The translations under genes were made by a program, and so were the position numbers. The notes under the pieces were generated by a model. The model searched no databases. It saw only the letters and a program-made list of their open reading frames with translations, and was not told the DNA's origin. This document shows positions 1 to 8,982 of a DNA stretch of 64,000 bases, piece after piece (the first letter of the stretch is position 1; every line of letters begins with the position of its first letter). The DNA is from Candidatus Woesearchaeota archaeon (lineage in GTDB: Archaea > Nanobdellota > Nanobdellia > Woesearchaeales > UBA11576): positions 1 through 64,000 of the forward strand of contig JABJCP010000040.1 of the NCBI GenBank assembly GCA_018668595.1. The letters run 5' to 3'.

Positions 1-1
1 A

Positions 2-76
2 GAGTTTAACGTTAGACAAGTAGATCCTAATCCTGATCCTAACGCAGAACTAAAAAGATTAGAGCAGGATCAATAA
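2..76 (+). CDS. C-terminal end of a protein cut by the window edge
   Basis: Only the last 24 codons and a TAA stop are inside the window. The visible residues end in PNAELKRLEQDQ, a charged, probably helical tail. No family can be assigned. Repeated T-tracts follow the stop and probably end transcription before the next gene. Confidence 0.5.
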   Translation, partial: EFNVRQVDPNPDPNAELKRLEQDQ

Positions 77-79
77 TCT

Positions 80-118
80 TTCATTTTAGTTTTTTTTTAG
101 TTTTTTTTTAGTTTTTAA
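80..118 (+). terminator. T-tract terminator
   Basis: Three consecutive runs of T (each 4 to 9 bases) directly follow the stop codon of the partial gene. Oligo-T tracts without a required hairpin are the usual intrinsic termination signal in archaea. Confidence 0.5.
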
Positions 119-177
119 ATCCCTACACTCTACTACCAAAATATTTATTAATCTCTTTTTTCTTTAACTATTTCAAA

Positions 178-822
178 ATGGAAACAAAAAGGGTGAAATC
201 TAAATCTAAATCTAATAGTACTATATTTCTACTAGGCACATTGCTAATACTATCTATCTTTGTGCTTTCTGGTTGTCAAAACTGCCATGAAAAAACAGTT
301 AAGTATTTTGAAGATGTTCCAATTGTTACATCTAGTGAAGAGCCAGTAATCACAACAGAGTCAAAAGAAGAATTTTATTTAGATGAAGATTGCAAGCAAA
401 TTCCAAATTATGAGTTGGATTTTTCAGATCTTATTTGGCTTGAGGGTCCTGTAAAAGGCATTGCAAATCAAGCAAAACGCCAGGTTTTTTTTAAGAATCC
501 CTCTGACGATGAAGCGATTTTTTATTTCGATAAACTTTACATGAATAATGCTAATATTGTTGAGAGGACAAGTCCGTCGTTCAAACAAATTGTTGCTCCA
601 AATTCAGAATCAAAGATTTTTATTGTTTGGAATACAGAGTATGAAACAAATAAAGATGTTTATATCGACTTGGTAAATGAATCTAAACTTCCTCACAATG
701 AAGTTTGCAGTAAAGTTAAAAAGTCAAAGAACATAATAGAAAAGGTAGAATCCACAAAAGTAATTAACAATACTCATTATGAAACTCAGATAAAATATAA
801 GACAATTACTGTTTGTGATTAG
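178..822 (+). CDS. Putative lipoprotein, unknown function
   Basis: A 214-residue protein with a basic N-terminus, a hydrophobic segment (about residues 16-32) and a lipobox-like LSGC sequence, so Cys33 would be the lipidated first mature residue. The mature part is soluble, acidic and probably beta-rich. No recognised domain is visible. A TATA-like tatttatta lies about 28 nt before the ATG, consistent with a leaderless transcript. It stands alone upstream of a second membrane protein. Export is inferred from the N-terminus only. Confidence 0.6.
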   Translation: METKRVKSKSKSNSTIFLLGTLLILSIFVLSGCQNCHEKTVKYFEDVPIVTSSEEPVITTESKEEFYLDEDCKQIPNYELDFSDLIWLEGPVKGIANQAKRQVFFKNPSDDEAIFYFDKLYMNNANIVERTSPSFKQIVAPNSESKIFIVWNTEYETNKDVYIDLVNESKLPHNEVCSKVKKSKNIIEKVESTKVINNTHYETQIKYKTITVCD

Positions 823-952
823 TTATTTTTGCTTAGTTCTTTACATTTAGTTCTTAGCATTTACTTTTCAAAAAACAAAAAAATTCAACCAATACATTTA
901 AACATAATAAATTAATCCATAATATAAACTAATAACTAATATTTAATCTAAA

Positions 953-1402
953 ATGCTTTTCAAAACACATTTAGCATTCGCAATTTTCTTACTAATTCCA
1001 CTTCTAAACTTTTTTTCGCCTGCAAATCCTGTTATTTTTATACTTATTTTTCTCACCGCAGCTCTTTTGCCTGATATTGATCATCCTAAATCAAAGCTTG
1101 GCAGGTTTGTAAAACCTATTGGTTTTTTATTTGAACATCGTGGTTTTTTCCATTCTGGTTTTGCATTGCTTTTATTCACATATCTTGCATACCAATATCT
1201 TTCAGTTACAAGCGCGATAGCAGTTTTCATAGGTTACGCATCTCATATTATGGCAGATACTTTTTCACATCAGGGAATTATGCCTCTTCACCCATTATCT
1301 AAATTCAGAATTAAAGGTTTTATGAACACGGGTGGTTTCTTAGAAGTAATTTTGTTATTTGCATTAATTTTGGCAGATGTTTACTTAATAATCAAATTCT
1401 AA
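953..1402 (+). CDS. YdjM-like (DUF457) membrane metal-dependent hydrolase
   Basis: A 149-residue integral membrane protein with about four hydrophobic segments. It carries the family hallmarks LLPDIDHP (residues about 39-46), HRGFFHS (about 63-69) and SHIMADTFSHQG (about 97-108), histidine and aspartate clusters that bind metal in the YdjM/DUF457 family. Substrates of this family are poorly known; membrane or lipid hydrolysis is usually proposed. The length fits the family. Nothing in the neighbourhood clarifies its role. Confidence 0.8.
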   Translation: MLFKTHLAFAIFLLIPLLNFFSPANPVIFILIFLTAALLPDIDHPKSKLGRFVKPIGFLFEHRGFFHSGFALLLFTYLAYQYLSVTSAIAVFIGYASHIMADTFSHQGIMPLHPLSKFRIKGFMNTGGFLEVILLFALILADVYLIIKF

Positions 1403-1441
1403 ATGTGTTTTATTAGAAAAATTCTTTTCAAAAAACTAAGA

Positions 1442-1473
1442 GTTTCACAGTTGTGAAACTGTACAATTTCACA
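1442..1473. promoter_or_regulatory. Palindromic operator candidate upstream of the wHTH gene
   Basis: A perfect palindrome with 8-bp arms, GTTTCACA and TGTGAAAC, around a 2-bp centre lies at 1442-1459. A further half site TTTCACA follows at 1467-1473. A TATA-like aactttaaaa sits at 1481-1490 and the wHTH start codon at 1517, so the palindrome lies just upstream of the core promoter. Binding by the adjacent regulator is an inference. Confidence 0.55.
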
Positions 1474-1516
1474 AACCGTAAACTTTAAAAAGAATAAATC
1501 ATTCACAAGTGTATAA

Positions 1517-1789
1517 ATGGAGCAAAAAGAGGAAAAACTTTCGCGTGCAATTAGTGCTTTTTCTAGAAGACAGATTCTTAGACTGCTTGAAAAACAAGAA
1601 CTTTCAGTAAAAGATATTGCACAAAAAACAAATTTGTCAGTTTCCCTAACTTCTCGCCATCTAAAACTTCTTTATGATCTTGGTTTTCTAAACATGCGAA
1701 AAGAATTTCCAAATAAATTCTATTCTTTAAAATTCAAAGAATTATCTAGCTTGCTCGACGCATATGATAAGGTGATTAAAAAATTATAA
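1517..1789 (+). CDS. ArsR-like winged-helix transcription regulator
   Basis: A 90-residue single-domain protein. The segment RRQILRLLEKQELSVKDIA followed by NLSVSLTSRHLKLLYDLGFL is a classical ArsR/MarR-type helix-turn-helix with recognition helix and wing. There is no visible effector domain and no cysteine metal site, so a simple DNA-binding role is most likely. TATA to ATG spacing suggests a leaderless mRNA. The stop codon is 29 nt before the start of the giant surface protein, so the two are probably co-transcribed and this protein probably controls that locus through the palindrome at 1442-1459. Confidence 0.8.
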   Translation: MEQKEEKLSRAISAFSRRQILRLLEKQELSVKDIAQKTNLSVSLTSRHLKLLYDLGFLNMRKEFPNKFYSLKFKELSSLLDAYDKVIKKL

Positions 1790-1818
1790 ATAATAAAAAT
1801 AGTTTTGGATTCAAAGAA

Positions 1819-4800
1819 TTGTTTTTGTTAGTTATACTAATTGCTTCACCTCTAACTTTACTTACGATGTATTCTTACAATTCACAAACATATTCAGTAG
1901 ATTCAATCACACATCATCATCTTTCAACATTCGCATCAATCTTAAAATTATTTTCAACTCCTAATTTAATCACAGGAGCAGCTATCTCCGACGCTAATTT
2001 AATTTTAAGTACAACAGTTAATGATTCAAATACAACAATAATTGAAAACTCAACAATAGAAGAAATAAACATAACAGAACCGGAATCAAATAATTCTATT
2101 CCCAAAATAATTAACTCTGTAATAGAAGAAGAAACAATAGCTGACGAATTTATTTTAGATAATTTGTCTTTAGATAGTCAAGAGATTTTAGATGAACCCT
2201 TACTATCCATTGCTGCAGATGTTGCTGGTTGTATGGAGATTAATCTTCTGGGAAGATATACTTTGACTCAAAATATTAATGTGTCTGAGACTGGTTTTGG
2301 TGCGGGGACAGATTGTTTTCAAATTAATTCAGATGATGTTGTTTTGGATGGTGCGGGGTTTATTGTTTATGGTAATCTTTCTGGTTTAGGACTTAGACTT
2401 AATACTGAAGCTACTACTAATGTTACATTAACTAATTTAGATTTAAGAGGGTTTAATGAAGCAATAATTAGTAGTTTTAATGCGAGTAATTTAACTTTAG
2501 AACATTCTTATTTATATACTGATTCTAGTAGTCAAGGAGTATTATTTGATTGTCATTCGTCAAATTGTAATGTTACTTTGAATAATAATACTTTTGAGAG
2601 TGATCGTATGGGTGGTGGTATTTGTAGGGGTGTTGTTTCTTCTGGTCCTACTGTTATGAATTGGACTGTTACTAATAATGTTTTTAATATGACTAATTCT
2701 GGAATGGGGTCTAGTGGTTCGCATGGTTTGTGTTTGTATAATGTGACTGGAACTTTTAGTGGTAATAATTTTTATAATCCTATTGATGGTAGTCAGGAGT
2801 GGGCTGATGCTGCTCTTAAGATAACTTCTTTGGGTGGTTCAGGAATTGTTATTAATAATAATAATTTTACTACTTTAAATGGGGTTGGTTTAGTGGGGGT
2901 TGTTAATCCTAAATTATATGATAATATTTTTAATCGTAGGGCTATTGCTTTTGCTAATCCTGCGTTAGATGTTTTATCTGTGGCAGGGGGAAATATTTCG
3001 GCTAATATATTTGATGGTTATCTTAGTTCAGATGTAGTTATAATTCGTAGTTCATCAAATGTAGTGTTTAGTGAAAATACTATTTCTAATAGTGGAGAGT
3101 CTACTGATAATTATGATTTTTATGCGTCGTATTCTCCTCTTAATGTGAGTGGAATTTTGTGTAATGATTCAGTATTATTTGCAACTAATATGCAGCCGCC
3201 GCAAGGAGTAACTGCAGATGATACTAAAATAGCATTTGTAAACGGGGCAGAAAACTATGATGCTTTTTGTATGACTGATCCTGGCGGGAATAACATAACA
3301 ATGTATTTCGGATCTAGTATGAATTCTGATAATTGTGAAGATGCAGTGGAGCTACCCTCAATTTGTAGAGCTTATGTTAAAAATGTGTTAATAACTACTG
3401 GGTCGTCTACTAATTATGTTTTTAATGAAACTGCTTTTGCAAATCCAATAAATGGAACTGATGTTAATATTACTCGGCCATTTACAAATCCTGCATATTT
3501 GCAGGCGCAGTATAATTCAACAACAATTACGTATGGATTAAATGTTAGCAGTTCAAATATGAACTTGACTAATAATATTTTTAGCAATTCATTATTTTGG
3601 TTTGGTGATGATTCATCTCCTAGATTTGAAATGGGAGGTGGTGATGGAAGTATTGTGTGGCAAAACCTTAGTGGAGCGTCTACTCTTGATCAATTGTTTC
3701 CTGATTTTAATTTATATTTAAATAATAATCTTTTAGGTGTTAATACAGAATCAAATAGTTTTAATGATTTAAACACAACTGCAGAAATTACTTTTTATGG
3801 TTTGACTACTGCAGAAAAATATCTTTTGAAAAACGGTGTGCGTTGTGATGATTCAGATATTTGTAATATTACTCAAAATGGCACAACAACAATAGCTAAT
3901 GTTGCAAGTTTTTCTAATTACTCAACACAAGATGTTACGAATTCAGTTCCTGTAATTTCAAATTTAATTTTAAATTCTAGTACAGGAAATAATTATACGA
4001 GTGAAAATTTAACTGCGTATTGGTCTGCTACCGACGATGATTCTGATTCTATTAAGAATATTACTAATTGGTTTGTTAGTGGAACGAGTTTGGCAGTTCT
4101 TAATATGCCTTTTGAAAATTGGGGTAATAATGGAACTCATAATGTTAGCAATATAACTATTGATTATTCAACTATTAGTAATAATGGTTCTATTGTTAAT
4201 GCTGCTTGGAATTCTTCAGGCGGTCATGGTGGTTTTGGTGCGTATAAGTTTGATGGTGATGGTGATTATATTTTGTTAGGCAAAAATAATATAACTCCAA
4301 CATTGGCAGGAACATCAGGAATTACTTTTTCTGCTTGGATTTATCCTGATGATATAGAGGATGGGGGTGCTACTGATAGAAATAATATTTTTGATTTACC
4401 TATAAATTCAGGGGACTCTGCACTTTATCTTACTTTAAGATATGGGGGTAATATTTATTGTGGTGGTAGAAGTCAAACAGGAGATGATTTTCAAAGTAAC
4501 GAAACAATTGATACTATAAATATTGGTTCTTGGCAGCACATAGTTTGCATGCTTGATTTTACAAATGATAGAGTATACAGTTACCATAATGGAACTTTAG
4601 TTGGTAATAGTAGTGTTACATTTGGAAGTGAGACATTCTCTCCAGGAACACCTACTCTCCCAGATATTATAGGTAGAAAAGTTAATGCAGATTCATATTT
4701 TTTTAACGGTTCCATCGACGAGATTTTAATTTTTAATAGAACATTGTCGCATGAACAAATCCTCACACTTTACCAAAACCAAACCAATTTAATTGTTAGT

Positions 4801-7800
4801 CAAGAAACAAACACAGGAGATAATTGGAGTATTTGTGTTACTCCTAATGATGGTAATGAAGATGGCATCCCTGTTTGTTCACAAAATCTTACTATTTTGG
4901 AAGTTTCTCCTTATTGTGCTGGGAATTATAATTCAGGGAATTGGACAATATCATCTAATTTAAATTGTAGTAATGAAGAAATCAATTTAACCGGAGATTT
5001 AACTGTTTCAAACTTAGCAAATTTTTCATTAATTAATGTTACATTAAATGTTGAAGGAATTGTTAATATTTCTAGTGGTTTATTTAATGTTTCTGATTCT
5101 ACGCTTGAGTTTCAGTTAAATAGTAATGGTAGTTCTAATATGACTTTTGAAGAAAATTCTATAATTTATCTTGATAATAATATTTTTACGTCTAACAATT
5201 CAAATTTAGGGTGGGGTTGGATTATTAACACAGGAAATTTTAGCATTACTAATAATAATGTATCTTATTGCGGGACTGGATCAACTATAGGTCCTGATTT
5301 TACTATTTATTCGGGATATAGCGGTTTAATTTACAATAATCGTTTTACAAATCCGACTTATGCATTTAGTTATTCTTTTAATTTAGGTGGGGTAACTAAT
5401 GGTATAAATCTTAGTTCTAATTTCTTTAGTGACATGGCGAGTATAACTTATTCTTCAAATTTTACTATTGAGAATAATAATTTTACTAGCTCAGTTGAGC
5501 TTAATTCTGCATCAGGAGTTAATTTTACTAATAATACTGTGGGGGGAATAGTTTGGCTTTCTAATGATGATGGTTCGCAGGCAGGGTCACAAAATATTTT
5601 TAAAAATAATTATTTTAATAATATTGCAGATCAGAATAATTCTATGAATAATACATTGACATATTCAAATAGTTTTGGCGAAATTTTGTGGGAGAATAAA
5701 TCTAACTTAACAGTTTCAACTAGTGTGAGTTTAATAGATAAAATATTTTTGGAAAATAATTCAATAGGTATTGCTGACGATTCAAATTTGATAAATATTA
5801 ACACCTCTGCTACAATTACTTTTTATGGGTTGTCAGATGTAGATAAATATCTTTTGAAAAATGGAGTCAGATGTGACAACCAAGATATTTGTAATATTAC
5901 TCAGAATGGCACAACAACAATAGCTAATGTTGCAAGTTTTTCAAATTACTCGACTCAAGAAAACTTTGAACCAAATATAACTATTCCAATAATTATTCCT
6001 GCAACTGCTTATACAAATACAACGTTGATATCAAATACAACTTATACAAATAACAATAATGATAACGGAACTGTTTATTTTAGATGGTATGTTAACAGTT
6101 CAAATATATACAATCAAACAAATTCATCAGTTCAAAACGGAACAACAATTGTTGCAGAATTAGCAGGAGGTAATTTTAGTAAAGGCGATCAGATTAATGT
6201 TTCGGTTTATGCAAATGACGGTTCTGATAATTCCACATTGAATTGGTCAAATATAATCACTATTGAAAACTATGCGCCTCATTTTGACCCTGCAGTATCA
6301 TCCAAGTCAGCTAGTTCAGATAATGAATTTTTCTTCGATATAAATTGTTCTGATATTGATGGTGATGATGTTTCTTATTTTGATAATTCATCTTTATTTA
6401 TAATCAATGAGTCTACAGGCGCTATTAATCATACTCCTGGTGAGTTAGATGTTGGAACTTATAATATTAATATAATTTGCGGAGATGGAACTGATAATAG
6501 TTCTGCTGTTTTTGAATATGTTATTTCCGACGAAACTTCACCTGTTTTTTTTGATCCTGTGAATAGTTCTGTGGGTTTCAAAAAACATCAGTTGTTTATT
6601 GCTAATATTTCTATTAATGATTCTGCTTTAGATTTTTATAAGTTTAGTACTAATGCTTCAGGTTCTTGGTTGAATTCTTCAGTTGATATTTCTGGTTCGA
6701 ATTTTAATGCGTCTAATTCAACAAATATTAGTTTATCAAGAGGTAATCAAATTTGTTGGTATTTTTGGGCTAATGATTCGTCGAGTAATGAGGCTAGTTC
6801 TTCATCGTATTGTTTTGTTGTTGAGAATTCAGTGCCTATTTTTAACGAGTCTCTTGTTAACTATTCTGTATCAGCCTCACAAAATTTTGTGTTTGATATA
6901 AATTGTTCTGATGTAGATGGCGATACTATTTATTATTATGACAACACTTCATTATTCAATATAAATTCATCAAATGGTTTAATTAATTATTCTGCTCAAA
7001 TCGTAGACCAAGGTTTACATAGTATAAATATTTCATGCGGAGATCAGAATGTAAATATCTCGTCGATTTTTAATTTATTAATAATTGGAAATCCTAACAC
7101 AACTCAGATAGAGCCTGATAATAATTATCAAAATACGACACCTACATCATTGAATGTTTCATTTGTTTGTAATGCTACTGATGAAATTAATCTAAATAAT
7201 ATTTCATTGTATATTACAAACTCAACAAATATTTCAACATCATTTGCGCTCAACCAATCTACAAATATTACTGGAACTCAAAATTCCTCGTCGTGGAACT
7301 TAACGCTCACAACTGGTACTTATACTTGGAATTGTTTATCATTTAACAACAATTCTTTATCAGATTGGGATGTTAATAGGACTTTTACAATTAATCAAAC
7401 ATCAATACCTTCAACGCCAACAACTCCTGGAGGAAACAATGGAGGCGGTGGTGGCGGAGGCTGTAATCCTAATAACAATGTAGTCTGCACTCCAACTACT
7501 CTTGATTGTCCTGTTTGTTATACAGGTAATGTCACGCAAGTTTGTGATGATGGTTGTGATGAAACTTTAAAAACTATTAGTTGCAAATATGATGAGTTCT
7601 TTTTGTGTGACTTCTGGCCAGAAAATAATGAATGCGGTGCAGATGGAACTCAAACAAGAATTTGTAGAGAAAAAAATAGTTGTGCAGCAGCATATACTGA
7701 GTCGAGGGTTTGCAAGATTTCAACTCAGTCTCAAGACCTTGTAGAAAACGAAAAAGAATCAGTGCAGCATACAGATGTGGCGCATTCAAACTACAGTCAG

Positions 7801-8466
7801 TATCTTGCTAACCATTCTAAGTTGCCTACTACTGAAACTCCTGCGCATTACAAAGTGTTCAAGTTATCATTAAAGCACAGCTTATCTTGGATTTGTTTAC
7901 TTTGCGTGTTAACAATTTTATCTATCTTCGCATATCGTCGACATGAATCAATTGAGTCAGCACTTTCAAAAACTAACATTAACATTAGAAATGGATTTAA
8001 TAAAGTTAGGACTTTATCAAGATCAAAACAAAACATTTTTGCTCATATTAAAAAACCAGAAATAATTTTAACCAAATCGCAACCAACAGAAACTAAATCA
8101 AAATTAGTTGTAAAAGAAGACTTAGATAATGAAGATGTAATCGACACAAAACTAAAATATAAATTCCAAGAGTCTGATATTCATGACATTTCAAAAATAC
8201 CTGGAGATAAAACAAATGAGAATATTAAACTAATCGAATCTCAAAAAGAATCCCAAGAACCAAGAGAAGTAAAAGGATTTAAAGAAGTCAAAAAAATAAA
8301 AGCTAATATTTTTAACAAAAAAGACATTAATGAATTCAACAAACTCGACACAAAAATAGATTCAACAATGGATGAATTAGCAAAACTAAATGATTCATTA
8401 AATCAAAACTTCCAGCAAGTCCAAAAAGAAAACAAAAAGATATCTAAAGAATTCAAGAAGAATTGA
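1819..8466 (+). CDS. Giant surface protein: beta-helix, LamG and Ig-like modules with C-terminal anchor
   Basis: A 2215-residue secreted protein. The best start is TTG at 1819; the frame is open from 1780 but has no ATG. An N-terminal hydrophobic segment is followed by an ITGAA motif near residue 52. Asn/Ser/Thr-rich regions with many N-glycosylation sequons look like right-handed beta-helix repeats (NosD type). A LamG/concanavalin-like domain (FSAWIYPDD, IDEILIFNRTL) spans about residues 795-990, and Ig/cadherin-like modules follow. The C-terminus has a Gly-rich linker (about 1870-1884), a Cys-rich region, a membrane helix (about 2018-2038) and a charged coiled-coil cytoplasmic tail. A nearly identical segment occurs twice inside it. 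Adhesion or cell-envelope function is inferred. Confidence 0.75.
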   Translation: MFLLVILIASPLTLLTMYSYNSQTYSVDSITHHHLSTFASILKLFSTPNLITGAAISDANLILSTTVNDSNTTIIENSTIEEINITEPESNNSIPKIINSVIEEETIADEFILDNLSLDSQEILDEPLLSIAADVAGCMEINLLGRYTLTQNINVSETGFGAGTDCFQINSDDVVLDGAGFIVYGNLSGLGLRLNTEATTNVTLTNLDLRGFNEAIISSFNASNLTLEHSYLYTDSSSQGVLFDCHSSNCNVTLNNNTFESDRMGGGICRGVVSSGPTVMNWTVTNNVFNMTNSGMGSSGSHGLCLYNVTGTFSGNNFYNPIDGSQEWADAALKITSLGGSGIVINNNNFTTLNGVGLVGVVNPKLYDNIFNRRAIAFANPALDVLSVAGGNISANIFDGYLSSDVVIIRSSSNVVFSENTISNSGESTDNYDFYASYSPLNVSGILCNDSVLFATNMQPPQGVTADDTKIAFVNGAENYDAFCMTDPGGNNITMYFGSSMNSDNCEDAVELPSICRAYVKNVLITTGSSTNYVFNETAFANPINGTDVNITRPFTNPAYLQAQYNSTTITYGLNVSSSNMNLTNNIFSNSLFWFGDDSSPRFEMGGGDGSIVWQNLSGASTLDQLFPDFNLYLNNNLLGVNTESNSFNDLNTTAEITFYGLTTAEKYLLKNGVRCDDSDICNITQNGTTTIANVASFSNYSTQDVTNSVPVISNLILNSSTGNNYTSENLTAYWSATDDDSDSIKNITNWFVSGTSLAVLNMPFENWGNNGTHNVSNITIDYSTISNNGSIVNAAWNSSGGHGGFGAYKFDGDGDYILLGKNNITPTLAGTSGITFSAWIYPDDIEDGGATDRNNIFDLPINSGDSALYLTLRYGGNIYCGGRSQTGDDFQSNETIDTINIGSWQHIVCMLDFTNDRVYSYHNGTLVGNSSVTFGSETFSPGTPTLPDIIGRKVNADSYFFNGSIDEILIFNRTLSHEQILTLYQNQTNLIVSQETNTGDNWSICVTPNDGNEDGIPVCSQNLTILEVSPYCAGNYNSGNWTISSNLNCSNEEINLTGDLTVSNLANFSLINVTLNVEGIVNISSGLFNVSDSTLEFQLNSNGSSNMTFEENSIIYLDNNIFTSNNSNLGWGWIINTGNFSITNNNVSYCGTGSTIGPDFTIYSGYSGLIYNNRFTNPTYAFSYSFNLGGVTNGINLSSNFFSDMASITYSSNFTIENNNFTSSVELNSASGVNFTNNTVGGIVWLSNDDGSQAGSQNIFKNNYFNNIADQNNSMNNTLTYSNSFGEILWENKSNLTVSTSVSLIDKIFLENNSIGIADDSNLININTSATITFYGLSDVDKYLLKNGVRCDNQDICNITQNGTTTIANVASFSNYSTQENFEPNITIPIIIPATAYTNTTLISNTTYTNNNNDNGTVYFRWYVNSSNIYNQTNSSVQNGTTIVAELAGGNFSKGDQINVSVYANDGSDNSTLNWSNIITIENYAPHFDPAVSSKSASSDNEFFFDINCSDIDGDDVSYFDNSSLFIINESTGAINHTPGELDVGTYNINIICGDGTDNSSAVFEYVISDETSPVFFDPVNSSVGFKKHQLFIANISINDSALDFYKFSTNASGSWLNSSVDISGSNFNASNSTNISLSRGNQICWYFWANDSSSNEASSSSYCFVVENSVPIFNESLVNYSVSASQNFVFDINCSDVDGDTIYYYDNTSLFNINSSNGLINYSAQIVDQGLHSINISCGDQNVNISSIFNLLIIGNPNTTQIEPDNNYQNTTPTSLNVSFVCNATDEINLNNISLYITNSTNISTSFALNQSTNITGTQNSSSWNLTLTTGTYTWNCLSFNNNSLSDWDVNRTFTINQTSIPSTPTTPGGNNGGGGGGGCNPNNNVVCTPTTLDCPVCYTGNVTQVCDDGCDETLKTISCKYDEFFLCDFWPENNECGADGTQTRICREKNSCAAAYTESRVCKISTQSQDLVENEKESVQHTDVAHSNYSQYLANHSKLPTTETPAHYKVFKLSLKHSLSWICLLCVLTILSIFAYRRHESIESALSKTNINIRNGFNKVRTLSRSKQNIFAHIKKPEIILTKSQPTETKSKLVVKEDLDNEDVIDTKLKYKFQESDIHDISKIPGDKTNENIKLIESQKESQEPREVKGFKEVKKIKANIFNKKDINEFNKLDTKIDSTMDELAKLNDSLNQNFQQVQKENKKISKEFKKN
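3855..3932 (+). repeat. Intragenic repeat copy 1 in the giant surface protein
   Basis: A 78-nt stretch that matches 5883-5960 with about four mismatches. It encodes a Cys-containing segment with ICNITQNGTTTIANVASF. The flanking codons differ more than the core, so the identity is sharply bounded. Confidence 0.8.
5883..5960 (+). repeat. Intragenic repeat copy 2 in the giant surface protein
   Basis: Second copy of the 78-nt segment at 3855-3932. Both copies sit at the end of a beta-helix region, followed by a new Ig-like module, so they act as the same structural cap in the protein. Confidence 0.8.
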
Positions 8467-8488
8467 TTATGAATTGCCGCAGTACTGC
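8465..8488 (+). repeat. 24-nt direct repeat at the left end of element A
   Basis: An exact 24-nt copy of 8638-8661. It contains the 3' end of the structured element family (ttgccgcagtactgc) immediately before the 5' end of copy A, as if a unit had been truncated or recombined away on the left side. Confidence 0.85.
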
Positions 8489-8659
8489 CTTGGCATATTA
8501 TTTGAATACTCTATATTCTACATTGTCAAAGCAAAGCTTTGATGATTTCAGTAATGAGCAAGGCGAGTTACTGAGTTACTGCAGAAAATGATCTGATTGT
8601 TTGCAAGATCATTTTCGTGTTGTAATGCTTCATAGAAGATTATGAATTGCCGCAGTACT
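8481..8659 (+). repeat. Structured hairpin-chain element, copy A
   Basis: A 179-nt member of the four-copy family. Ends AGTACTGC (8481-8488) and GCAGTACT (8652-8659) pair. Inside, in order: P2 GAATA/TATTC (8504-8518), P3 TCAAAGC-aaa-GCTTTGA (8526-8542), P4 TCAGTAA/TTACTGA (8548-8574) enclosing TGAGC-aag-GCGAG with tandem G-A mismatches, P5 GAAAATGATCT/AGATCATTTTC (8584-8616, 11 bp), and P6 CTTC-ata-GAAG (8628-8638). It begins 15 nt after the surface-protein stop codon. Confidence 0.8.
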
Positions 8660-8817
8660 GCAACAATATTTCAAAAAAATAAATCATACATCAGCACTAC
8701 AAAAAATATAAAAAGATTCCCCTCCGCAAATCTTCCAACATTTCCAGAAATTCTCACAAGACACCAAATTCGCATAAATAAACCCTTCCAAACTATTATT
8801 TTCTAAAATAATCCTTC

Positions 8818-8858
8818 CACTGGACACTGGACATGGGTGTGTGTGAGATATTTAAACA
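8818..8858 (+). promoter_or_regulatory. Shared promoter block (copy 1), upstream of the small gene before radA
   Basis: CACTGGACACTGGACAT (8818-8834) is followed at the same spacing as the second copy (36031-36070) by gtg, one variable base, gtgtgag and then a TATA-like box (atatttaaac). Only three of the first 30 positions differ between the two copies. The predicted transcript would start near 8878 and has a leader of roughly 100 nt. Confidence 0.65.
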
Positions 8859-8879
8859 AAACATGTCTTCTATGTATTG

Positions 8880-8895
8880 TTGTGTTCGAACACAA
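8880..8895. promoter_or_regulatory. Perfect 16-bp palindrome near a predicted transcription start
   Basis: TTGTGTTCGAACACAA is perfectly self-complementary. It lies about 28 nt after the TATA-like box, so it is either an operator at the transcription start or a leader hairpin. A second small hairpin (GAAAAC/GTTTTC) follows near 8919-8936. Confidence 0.4.
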
Positions 8896-8982
8896 GCCTT
8901 TGAACTTTTTGAAAACCTAGCAGTTTTCTAATTTAAGAGAGTTTTGAAATAAAATGCGAATAGCAATTTAAAGGTGGTATAT

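Noticed and set aside
8548-8574. A standard kink-turn (L7Ae site) in P4
   Set aside because: The tandem G-A pairs are flanked symmetrically on both strands, without the 3-nt bulge of a classical kink-turn. Protein binding remains possible.
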